16,598 nt of DNA, from assembly GCA_024224995.1 (NCBI GenBank), contig JAAENB010001251.1, positions 1-16,598 on the forward strand, read 5' to 3'. The DNA is from a bacterium (GTDB lineage: Bacteria > Spirochaetota > UBA4802 > UBA5550). Position 1 is the first letter of the stretch; the number at the start of each line of letters is the position of its first letter. Below, one piece after another: positions 8,740 through 15,247 of this stretch. The position numbers and the translations under genes are program-made. The notes below the pieces were generated by a model that was not told where the DNA came from, did no database searches, and saw only the letters and a list, made by a program, of their open reading frames with translations.

Positions 8740-8759
8740 TTGGTTGGTTGTCCAATCAA
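8740..8759. promoter_or_regulatory. Second copy of the TetR-type operator, at the carboxylase operon promoter
   Basis: TTGGTTGG-TTGT-CCAATCAA matches the palindrome before tetR (2965-2984) in 15 of the 16 arm positions and keeps the 4-bp spacer, whose sequence differs. It abuts the -10 box of the operon promoter. A conserved operator in front of both the regulator and a distant enzyme operon is good evidence that they form one regulon. Confidence 0.78.
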
Positions 8760-8810
8760 AAACCGAATAATAATAGAATACGGTTCAAATTTAAGGGACG
8801 GTGGAGCATT

Positions 8811-10427
8811 ATGGACGTCATTGAAACTAAGATCGATAAAAATTCAGATGATTACAAAAGGAACTACGAGGCCATGGCGGCTCTTGTGGAGGATTTGCAA
8901 AGTGAGTTAAAAATCGCGCGGGACCAGCGTTCCGACAAGGCCAAAGGCCGCCTGGCGGAACAGTCGAAATTGCCCGTTCGGAAGCGGCTTGAGCTGCTTC
9001 TGGATAAGAATACTCCTTTTCTTGAAATTGGTGCCCTTGCTGCCAAGGGTCTTTATGACGGTAAGGTTCACGGAGCCGGTACTGTTGTGGGGATTGGGAT
9101 TATTGAAGGCAGGGAAGTTATGATCCAGGCAAATGACCCTACTATTAAAGGCGGGACCATTTATCCTATGGGGGTCAAAAAGATGCTTCGGAGCCATACC
9201 ATGTGTATGGAGAACCGGCTTCCCCTGGTTTATCTTATTGATTCGGGCGGGGCTTTTCTTCCCCTGCAATCGGAGATTTTTCCTGATGTTGATGACGGGG
9301 GGAGAGGATTTTACAACCAGGCGGTGATGTCGAAGATGGGGATTCCGCAGATTTGCGCGGTAATGGGACTCTGTACCGCTGGTGGTGCCTACATCCCGGC
9401 CATGTCGGATGAAGTTATACATGTTAAAAATACGGGCGCTATTTTTCTGGGCGGACCGCCGCTGGTAAAGGCAGCAACAGGCGAAGAGGTAACAGCCAAT
9501 GAACTGGGCGGTGCTGAAATGCATTGCTCTGAGTCGGGTGTTTCCGATTATTATGCCGAGGATGATGCTCATGCCTTATCCATAATTCGAAACATTGTTA
9601 AGAATCTTCCGGACAATGAAAAATCAAAGCTTACCATGCGCGATCCGGAGGCTCCTCTATATGACCCAAAAGAGATCTACGGCATTGTTCCAAATAGTCT
9701 CAGCAAACCATATGATGTACGTGAGGTTATTGCCCGTATGGTAGACAGGAGTGAATTCCTGGAGTTCAAGGAAATGTATGGTCCTACCCTGGTGTGCGGC
9801 TGGGCTAACATTCATGGCCATCCCGTGGGTATTCTTGCTAATAACGGGATTCTTTTTTCCGACAGTTCCCTCAAGGGAACCCAGTTTATTCAGATCTGCG
9901 ACAAGCGAAAGATCCCTCTTGTGTTTTTACAGAATATTAGTGGTTTTATAATCGGGCGTGAATACGAACGGGGCGGAATTACCAAGAACGGGCACAAACT
10001 GGTTGCTGCTGTTTCTACCTGTACGGTACCGAAGTTCACTGTTATGATGGGAGCTTCTTTTGGCGCCGGCAACTATGGTATGTGCGGCAGGGGATATTCT
10101 CCGCGCTTCTTGTGGAACTGGCCTAACGCCGAGATTGGTGTTATGGGGGGAGAGCAGGCTGCTGATGTTCTGGTTACGGTGAAGAATGACCAGCTTGCCA
10201 GGGCAGGACAGCCGCCGCTTACTGATGAGCAGGTTCAGGGTTTGAAAGGGCCTATTATGGAAGCTGCTAAAAAAGAAGGAGATGCCTATTACAGTACTGC
10301 CAATCTCTGGGACGACGGAATTATTGATCCTGCAAGTACCAGGGACGTGCTTGGTCTGTCAATATCGGCAGCGTTAAACGCTCCTATCCGTGATGATGAT
10401 TACGGGTATGGAATTTTTAGAATGTAA
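8811..10427 (+). CDS. Acyl-CoA carboxylase carboxyltransferase (beta) subunit, methylcrotonyl/geranyl-CoA type
   Basis: This 538-aa subunit transfers CO2 from carboxybiotin to an acyl-CoA. It matches the methylcrotonyl-CoA carboxylase beta (MCCB) and geranyl-CoA carboxylase branch rather than propionyl- or acetyl-CoA carboxylases: DSGGAFLPLQSEIFPD (144-159), GLCTAGGAYIPAMSDE (186-201), AATGEEVTANELGGAE (221-236), then FLQNISGFIIGREYE, SFGAGNYGMCGRGYSPRF and MGGEQAADVL. The glycine-rich CTAGGA and FGAGNYGM segments form the two oxyanion holes of the crotonase-like folds. Length is normal for MCCB (about 535). I start at ATG 8811, with GGAG at 8803-8806; the longer frame from 8730 would run through the promoter and operator. 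It is the first gene of the operon and its partner subunits follow directly. Whether the substrate is 3-methylcrotonyl-CoA, geranyl-CoA or a related beta-methyl enoyl-CoA cannot be settled by eye. Confidence 0.93.
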   Translation: MDVIETKIDKNSDDYKRNYEAMAALVEDLQSELKIARDQRSDKAKGRLAEQSKLPVRKRLELLLDKNTPFLEIGALAAKGLYDGKVHGAGTVVGIGIIEGREVMIQANDPTIKGGTIYPMGVKKMLRSHTMCMENRLPLVYLIDSGGAFLPLQSEIFPDVDDGGRGFYNQAVMSKMGIPQICAVMGLCTAGGAYIPAMSDEVIHVKNTGAIFLGGPPLVKAATGEEVTANELGGAEMHCSESGVSDYYAEDDAHALSIIRNIVKNLPDNEKSKLTMRDPEAPLYDPKEIYGIVPNSLSKPYDVREVIARMVDRSEFLEFKEMYGPTLVCGWANIHGHPVGILANNGILFSDSSLKGTQFIQICDKRKIPLVFLQNISGFIIGREYERGGITKNGHKLVAAVSTCTVPKFTVMMGASFGAGNYGMCGRGYSPRFLWNWPNAEIGVMGGEQAADVLVTVKNDQLARAGQPPLTDEQVQGLKGPIMEAAKKEGDAYYSTANLWDDGIIDPASTRDVLGLSISAALNAPIRDDDYGYGIFRM

Positions 10428-10468
10428 CGTAGACTGTTTAAATAAAATTTAACAAAGGGACTATTACA

Positions 10469-11956
10469 ATGTTTAAGAAGATACTTATTGCTAACCGGGG
10501 AGAGATCGCGCTGCGGGTTATCTTTACCTGTAAGGAGATGGGGATTACAACCGTGGCAGTCTATTCCGATGTGGACAGGGATGCGCTGCATGTTCTTGAA
10601 GCAGATCAGTCGGTATGCCTGGGTGATGCTGAACCGCAGGCAAGTTATTTGAACATTGATAAGATAATTGCGGCAGCAAAGGAGACCGGGGCCGAAGCGA
10701 TACATCCCGGTTATGGTTTCCTTGCAGAGAATGCCGGATTTTCTGAAAGATGCGAAGCAGAGGGTATAACCTTTATTGGGCCGCCGGCACAGGTTATTCG
10801 TGATCTGGGCGATAAAATCACCGCCCGGGATATTATGATAAAGGGCGATGTTCCTGTTGTTCCGGGTTTAACTCATGACAATCCGAACCCCGAGATTATG
10901 GCTGCGGAAGCCGAAAAGATTGGATACCCTGTTTTGATCAAAGCGGCAGCCGGCGGCGGAGGAAAGGGGATACGGATTGTCAACTCCTCAGATGAAATGG
11001 CAGACGCGGCGGTTTCGGCGTCCAGTGAAGCGCAAGCGGCATTTGGGAACGGCGCCATATTCCTGGAGAAATATCTCTCACAATCACGGCACGTTGAATT
11101 TCAGATTCTTGCCGATACTCACGGCAATGTCATTCATCTCCTGGAACGGGAGTGTTCCATCCAGAGACGTCATCAGAAAATTATTGAAGAAACACCTTCT
11201 CCGGCAATGACCCCGGAATTGCGGGAACAAATGGGAGCGGCTGCGGTGGCGGCCGCGAAAGCTTCGGGCTATGTTAATGCCGGAACTGTTGAATTTCTCC
11301 TGGACCGGGAGAATAATTTTTATTTCCTGGAAGTGAATACCCGTTTGCAGGTTGAGCACCCCATAACAGAGATGATTACGGGGGTGGACCTGGTGCGCCA
11401 GCAATTAGAGGTGGCGGCAGGCAGCCCGCTTTCATTACAGCAGGAAGATATTGTGGGAAGAGGGCATGCGATTGAATGCCGGATCTACGCGGAAGACCCT
11501 GCGAATGACTTTTTTCCTTCTCCCGGCAAGATCGAATTTATGAAAGAACCCTCGGGACCGGGAATCCGGAACGACTGCGGTATCTATTCCGGTTTTACCG
11601 TACCGGTTGAATACGATCCCATTCTTTCAAAACTGGTTACCTATTCGGAAAACAGGGAAAAGAATATTGATCGTATGATCCGGGCTCTGGAAGATTACGT
11701 GATCCTGGGAGTTAAAAGCCCTATCCCATTTTTGATAGATATTTTATCATCGGAGCCGTTCAAATCCGGGGAAACCTATACTAACTTTATTCCCGAATAT
11801 TTTAGTGAATGGAAACCGTCTTTAACAGATCATGATATTGCCTGCATCGCCTATATCGTTGATGAACTCAGCGCTAAAAAGAAAAGCGGTTCTATTGCAG
11901 CAGTAGAGAGCGAGACTAATTCTCCATGGAAAACCCTGGGAAATTGGAAAATTTAG
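10469..11956 (+). CDS. Biotin carboxylase subunit of the acyl-CoA carboxylase
   Basis: This 495-aa subunit uses ATP and bicarbonate to carboxylate biotin on the carrier protein (next gene). The fold is intact: KKILIANRGEIA at the N-terminus, Lys116 (GDKITARD) and Lys158 for ATP, the glycine-rich loop AAAGGGGKGIRIV (159-171), HVEFQIL, and the catalytic loop EVNTRLQVEHP at 288-298, numbered exactly as in E. coli AccC (Glu288, Asn290, Arg292, Glu296). It is longer than AccC. The extra tail of about 45 residues ends in NSPWKTLGNWKI, which resembles the linker of single-chain methylcrotonyl-CoA carboxylase alpha subunits (SPW...W) just before their BT domain. The stop codon lies inside the ribosome site of the carrier gene, and the two products add up to 667 aa, about the size of a fused alpha subunit. 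AAAGGGA precedes the ATG by 8 bases. Confidence 0.95.
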   Translation: MFKKILIANRGEIALRVIFTCKEMGITTVAVYSDVDRDALHVLEADQSVCLGDAEPQASYLNIDKIIAAAKETGAEAIHPGYGFLAENAGFSERCEAEGITFIGPPAQVIRDLGDKITARDIMIKGDVPVVPGLTHDNPNPEIMAAEAEKIGYPVLIKAAAGGGGKGIRIVNSSDEMADAAVSASSEAQAAFGNGAIFLEKYLSQSRHVEFQILADTHGNVIHLLERECSIQRRHQKIIEETPSPAMTPELREQMGAAAVAAAKASGYVNAGTVEFLLDRENNFYFLEVNTRLQVEHPITEMITGVDLVRQQLEVAAGSPLSLQQEDIVGRGHAIECRIYAEDPANDFFPSPGKIEFMKEPSGPGIRNDCGIYSGFTVPVEYDPILSKLVTYSENREKNIDRMIRALEDYVILGVKSPIPFLIDILSSEPFKSGETYTNFIPEYFSEWKPSLTDHDIACIAYIVDELSAKKKSGSIAAVESETNSPWKTLGNWKI

Positions 11957-11972
11957 GAGGCAGGAGAAAAAA

Positions 11973-12491
11973 GTGGAATATAAACTTAAGATCGAAGAAG
12001 AAACCTATCCCTTTGAAGTGGAAACAGGGAGTGATAATGATCTACGAGTAATTATAGAAGAAAAAAATCATGCTGTTCGGTATACCAGGGTTTCGAATAA
12101 CCAGGTATACCTGGATGTGGACGGGAAAGGTGTTAACGTCTTTGTCACGGAGTCCGATGAAGGCAAGGTTGTTGTCATAAAAGGAGTTCCCTATGTTGTG
12201 CAGGACGCCGATGCTCAGCAGAGCAGGCGGAAAAAGAGCGGACGGGAAGCCCCTGCGGAGGTTACCCCGCCCATGCCCGCGGTTGTTGTGCGGATTCTGG
12301 CTGCCGAAGGCGATGAAGTGGAAAAAGGCCAGGGTGTTGTTGTGGTCTCGGCCATGAAAATGGAAACAACTCTCGGCGCCCCATACAACGGCACCGTAAC
12401 AAAAATAAACACCGCCGAAGGCGAAAAAGTAATGCCCGGCGACATTCTTGTAGACATTGAAAAAAATGAAGAAGCGGAAGAAACAGAATAA
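11973..12491 (+). CDS. Biotin carboxyl carrier protein of the acyl-CoA carboxylase
   Basis: This 172-aa protein carries biotin between the carboxylase and carboxyltransferase. The C-terminal half (about 96-165) is a biotinyl domain with SAMKM; Lys129 is the biotinylation site, 35 residues after the PPMPA strand, a normal spacing. About 80 N-terminal residues are rich in predicted beta strands (YKLKIEEETYPFEVE, YLDVDGKGVNVFVTE) and resemble the BT/linker region of fused methylcrotonyl-CoA carboxylase alpha chains. A charged hinge (QQSRRKKSGREAPAE) separates the halves. Initiation is at GTG 11973; GGAG at 11963-11966 is 6 bases upstream and an AGGAGG lies further up. It begins 16 bases after the biotin carboxylase stop, in another frame. 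The acidic tail (KNEEAEETE) is outside the domain. Confidence 0.93.
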   Translation: MEYKLKIEEETYPFEVETGSDNDLRVIIEEKNHAVRYTRVSNNQVYLDVDGKGVNVFVTESDEGKVVVIKGVPYVVQDADAQQSRRKKSGREAPAEVTPPMPAVVVRILAAEGDEVEKGQGVVVVSAMKMETTLGAPYNGTVTKINTAEGEKVMPGDILVDIEKNEEAEETE

Positions 12492-12511
12492 TACGGTAAT
12501 ATTAAATTCTT

Positions 12512-12532
12512 GTAACTTCAAACCTTAAACTT
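12512..12532 (+). repeat. Heptad repeat array 1 (3 units of the NAAACTT type)
   Basis: Three in-phase 7-base units lie back to back: GTAACTT, CAAACCT, TAAACTT. The array ends 18 bases before the crotonase ATG, just upstream of its GGAGGT ribosome site. Matching arrays lie at 13397-13424 and 15204-15231, both in the same orientation and at nearly the same distance from a start codon. Confidence 0.6.
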
Positions 12533-12550
12533 ATTTCCCGGAGGTAAAAA

Positions 12551-13321
12551 ATGAGTGAAGAGCATTTACTATATACAGTTGAAAACAACATCGGGTATGT
12601 AACAATAAACCGCGAAGCAAAGCGGAACTCTCTTAGCGCACAGGCTATTTCTCTTTTTCTGGAGTACCTGGACCAGGCCGAAAGCGACAGCGAAGTACGG
12701 GCGATTATGGTTACCGGCGCCGGTGACCGGGCTTTTTGTACGGGCGCGGAACTTGGCGACTCTATGTCCGGTGACGGGAAAGAGACCTTTGCCAATTACG
12801 CGAAACTGTTAAACAGGCTTTATTCTTTTCCCAAGCCCACTGTTGCCCGGATCAAGGGCTATTGCCTGGCCGGCGGCATGGGATTTATGCTTGCCTGTGA
12901 TATAGTTATCGCCAGTGACGATTCCAAATTCGGTACTCCTGAAGTGAATGTGGGGCTCTGGCCTATGATGATAGGCGCGCTTATTTTTAGGAATGTTATG
13001 CGAAAAAAAGCTATGGAGATGATGCTCCTGGGCGAAAGAATGAGCGCCGATGAAGCCCTGGCTATGGGGCTTATTACCAGGGTTGTCCCTGCCGCCTCGC
13101 TTGAAGATGCGGTTAATGCTGTTTTGAAAACCCTTGCTGCAAAAAGTCCTATTGGGATGAAGATTGGAAAAAATGCTTTTTCCGGGATGGAAGGGATGCC
13201 GGTAGAAGAGGCTCTTAAGTACCTTTCGGGGCAGCTGGCTGAAGTTGCGAGTACTGAAGATGCCCGGGAAGGGATTACGGCGTTTATTCAGAAGAGAGAA
13301 CCTGTGTTTCAAGGTAAGTAG
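12551..13321 (+). CDS. Enoyl-CoA hydratase/isomerase family protein (crotonase fold)
   Basis: This 256-aa crotonase probably acts on the enoyl-CoA made by the carboxylase (methylglutaconyl-CoA or an isohexenyl analogue), or on another enoyl-CoA of the pathway. Seen directly: FCTGAEL (62-68) and GYCLAGGMGFMLACD (103-117) give the oxyanion-hole segments, and FGTPEVNVGLWPMM (127-140) carries Glu131, equivalent to Glu164 of rat enoyl-CoA hydratase. The position of the other hydratase glutamate, Glu144, is Gly111 here. Members with one acidic residue can be isomerases or use altered chemistry, so 'hydratase' is not certain. The usual C-terminal pattern is present (LLGERMSADEALAMGLITRVV, then AFIQKREPVFQGK). 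GGAGGT at 12540-12545 lies 5 bases from the ATG. It belongs to the operon and is preceded by a heptad array. Confidence 0.92.
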   Translation: MSEEHLLYTVENNIGYVTINREAKRNSLSAQAISLFLEYLDQAESDSEVRAIMVTGAGDRAFCTGAELGDSMSGDGKETFANYAKLLNRLYSFPKPTVARIKGYCLAGGMGFMLACDIVIASDDSKFGTPEVNVGLWPMMIGALIFRNVMRKKAMEMMLLGERMSADEALAMGLITRVVPAASLEDAVNAVLKTLAAKSPIGMKIGKNAFSGMEGMPVEEALKYLSGQLAEVASTEDAREGITAFIQKREPVFQGK

Positions 13322-13375
13322 GAAAACAGGTGCAAGGGGCAGGGCGAAAGGTAAAAGGTGAAGAAAAATTCGTAG

Positions 13376-13395
13376 AGACGTTGCATGCAGCGTCT
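13376..13395. repeat. 20-bp near-perfect palindrome in the crotonase-atuA gap
   Basis: AGACGTTGCA followed by TGCAGCGTCT forms an inverted repeat with one mismatched pair and no loop. In RNA that pair would be a G-U wobble. It is preceded by a purine-rich low-complexity stretch (about 13322-13370) and followed at once by heptad array 2. Similar 'GTAGAGACGTTGCATGCAACGTC' forms are known to me as dispersed repeats in some bacteria, chiefly cyanobacteria; I cannot check copy number here. Confidence 0.55.
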
Positions 13396-13396
13396 T

Positions 13397-13424
13397 TGGA
13401 CTTCAAACTTGAAACATCAAACTT
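13397..13424 (+). repeat. Heptad repeat array 2 (4 units)
   Basis: Four in-phase 7-base units run TGGACTT, CAAACTT, GAAACAT, CAAACTT. The array ends 18 bases before the AtuA-family ATG at 13443 and just before its AAGGAG site (13431-13436). Confidence 0.65.
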
Positions 13425-13442
13425 CCATAGAAGGAGTGAATA

Positions 13443-15206
13443 ATGAGTGGAACAAATGATAAAGTTATAATTGCTAATTGCAGCGGTTTTTTTGGGGACC
13501 GTTTTAGCGCGGCTCAAGAGATGGTGCAGGGCGGGCCTGTTGATTTCCTTACGGGAGATTATTTGGCTGAGCTTACCATGGCCATACTGCTGCGTATAAA
13601 GAAGAAAGATCCTAACGGGGGATATGTTTCTACTTTTATGAAGCAGATGGAACAGGTTATGGGAGAGTGTATGGATAAGAAGATCCGTATCGTCTCTAAC
13701 GCGGGAGGGCTTAATCCCAAAGGGCTGGCAGAACAGCTTGAGCGGATTGCTAAAGAGATTGGAATAAGTCCTAAGATTGCTTATATAGAAGGTGATGACC
13801 TTATGCCGCGGCTGGGTGATCTGCAAAAGGCAGGAGAGCATTTTGCTCATATGGATAAGGGAGCAACCCTCCAGGACTCAAAGACATTCCCCATATCGGC
13901 AAACGCCTATCTTGGATCATGGGGTATTGTGAAGGCGCTGGAAGAAGGAGCCGACATTGTGGTTGGCGGACGGATCGCTGACGCGGCATTGACCGTAGCG
14001 CCTGCGGCATGGAAATTCGGATGGAAGCAGGACAGTTGGGATGAACTGGCTGGTGCTTCCGCTGCCGGGCATATAATAGAATGCGGCGCCCAGGCAACGG
14101 GTGGGAATTATTCTTTCTGGGAAGAAGTTCCTTCATTTGCTAATGTGGGTTTTCCTATAGCGGAGATACATAATGACGGATCATTTGTTATAACCAAACA
14201 TCCCGGGACCGGTGGACTGGTCTCTGTAGGAACGGTAACTGCCCAGCTTATGTATGAAATACGGGCGCCCCAGTATCTTACTCCTGATGTTACCGCACGC
14301 TTTGATACAATTAATATTTCGCAAGAGGGCGATGACCGAGTCCTGGTAAAGGACGTAAAAGGGGAACCCTGTACGGGAACCACAAAGGTATGTATCAATA
14401 CCATGCGGGGGTTCCGTAATTCAATGACCGTAATTCTTACGGGACTCGACATTGAGAAAAAAGCAAAGATAGTAGAGGATGCTCTTTTTGATTCCCTGGG
14501 CGGCAAGGATCAGTTTGCCCTTGCCGATGTACAGCTCATTCGAACTCATAAGGATGATGCCCCTATCAATGAGGAGGCTTTCGCGCAGCTTCGTGTTTCC
14601 GTAATGGACCCTGATCAGAATAAAACAGGCAAGCTTTTTACTTCGAAGGTCGTAGAACTTGCCCTTGCCAATATTCCGGGCTTTACCCTGACCGGGCCTC
14701 CGGACAAAGGAGGTCCCGCGATTATGCACTGGCCGGCACTGGTATCAAAAGAGTATATTCAGGAAAAGGTCTATGTCAACGACAGGGAAATGATTCTTGA
14801 TTCCGTACAGTTTAAGGGCGAAGCAGAATCTCCTGAGTCACCGGCAGTATCAATTCCGGACGTTCCCGGGGGAAATACCACAAAGGCACCGCTTGGAAAG
14901 ATTTTCGCAACTCGTTCGGGAGACAAGGGAGGAAATGCCAACCTTGGAATCTGGGGCAAAACACCCGAAGCCTATGCCTTTTTGAATGAGTTTCTCACAA
15001 CAGAAAAACTAAAAGAGCTCTTCACGGACATGAAAGATTACGAAATTGAACGCTACGAATTTCCAAACCTGCTGGCGCTGAATTTTTATATCAAAGGCAT
15101 TCTCGGTGATGGAGTAGCAGCATCCGTACGAAGCGATCCACAGGCCAAAACTCTTGGAGAGTACGTCCGTTCCAGGATTGTAGATATCCCCGAGTCTTTG
15201 CTTTGA
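13443..15206 (+). CDS. Acyclic terpene utilisation AtuA-family protein (DUF1446)
   Basis: This 587-aa protein belongs to the AtuA/DUF1446 family, named for the first gene of the Pseudomonas citronellol/geraniol operon, where its reaction is not established. Residues 8 to about 450 are the DUF1446 part, with GFFGDRFSAAQEMVQGG near 15-31, DFLTGDYLAELTMAIL at 34-49, SNAGGLNP at 85-92 and VVGGRIADAALTVAPA near 172-187. About 485-583 is the small C-terminal AtuA-like domain, with RSGDKGGNANLG from 491. Both parts are intact and length is as expected. There is no signal peptide or membrane segment, so it is cytoplasmic. AAGGAG is 6 bases before the ATG. Its place between the crotonase and the acyl-CoA dehydrogenase supports a role in carboxylated branched acyl-CoA breakdown. 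That role is inferred from context only. Confidence 0.93.
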   Translation: MSGTNDKVIIANCSGFFGDRFSAAQEMVQGGPVDFLTGDYLAELTMAILLRIKKKDPNGGYVSTFMKQMEQVMGECMDKKIRIVSNAGGLNPKGLAEQLERIAKEIGISPKIAYIEGDDLMPRLGDLQKAGEHFAHMDKGATLQDSKTFPISANAYLGSWGIVKALEEGADIVVGGRIADAALTVAPAAWKFGWKQDSWDELAGASAAGHIIECGAQATGGNYSFWEEVPSFANVGFPIAEIHNDGSFVITKHPGTGGLVSVGTVTAQLMYEIRAPQYLTPDVTARFDTINISQEGDDRVLVKDVKGEPCTGTTKVCINTMRGFRNSMTVILTGLDIEKKAKIVEDALFDSLGGKDQFALADVQLIRTHKDDAPINEEAFAQLRVSVMDPDQNKTGKLFTSKVVELALANIPGFTLTGPPDKGGPAIMHWPALVSKEYIQEKVYVNDREMILDSVQFKGEAESPESPAVSIPDVPGGNTTKAPLGKIFATRSGDKGGNANLGIWGKTPEAYAFLNEFLTTEKLKELFTDMKDYEIERYEFPNLLALNFYIKGILGDGVAASVRSDPQAKTLGEYVRSRIVDIPESLL

Positions 15207-15231
15207 GCTTCAAACTTTAAACTTTAAACTT
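15204..15231 (+). repeat. Heptad repeat array 3 (4 units)
   Basis: Four in-phase 7-base units run TGAGCTT, CAAACTT, TAAACTT, TAAACTT. The first unit contains the stop codon of the AtuA-family gene. The array ends 16 bases before the acyl-CoA dehydrogenase ATG, just upstream of GGAGGAG (15237-15243). It is the cleanest of the three arrays. Confidence 0.72.
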
Positions 15232-15247
15232 AAGCCGGAGGAGATAA

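Noticed and set aside
8730..8810. Longer carboxyltransferase starting at 8730
   Set aside because: It would translate across the -10 box and operator, and its 27 extra residues do not resemble the family; ATG 8811 has its own GGAG.
8907..9572. 221-aa open frame on the minus strand opposite the carboxyltransferase
   Set aside because: The sense strand encodes well-conserved carboxyltransferase motifs over the same bases; the antisense product looks like no protein family and has no ribosome site I would trust.
12512..15231. Heptad arrays as a CRISPR or attC-type structure
   Set aside because: Units are 7 bases with no spacers, no cas genes are present, and the arrays lack paired core sites.
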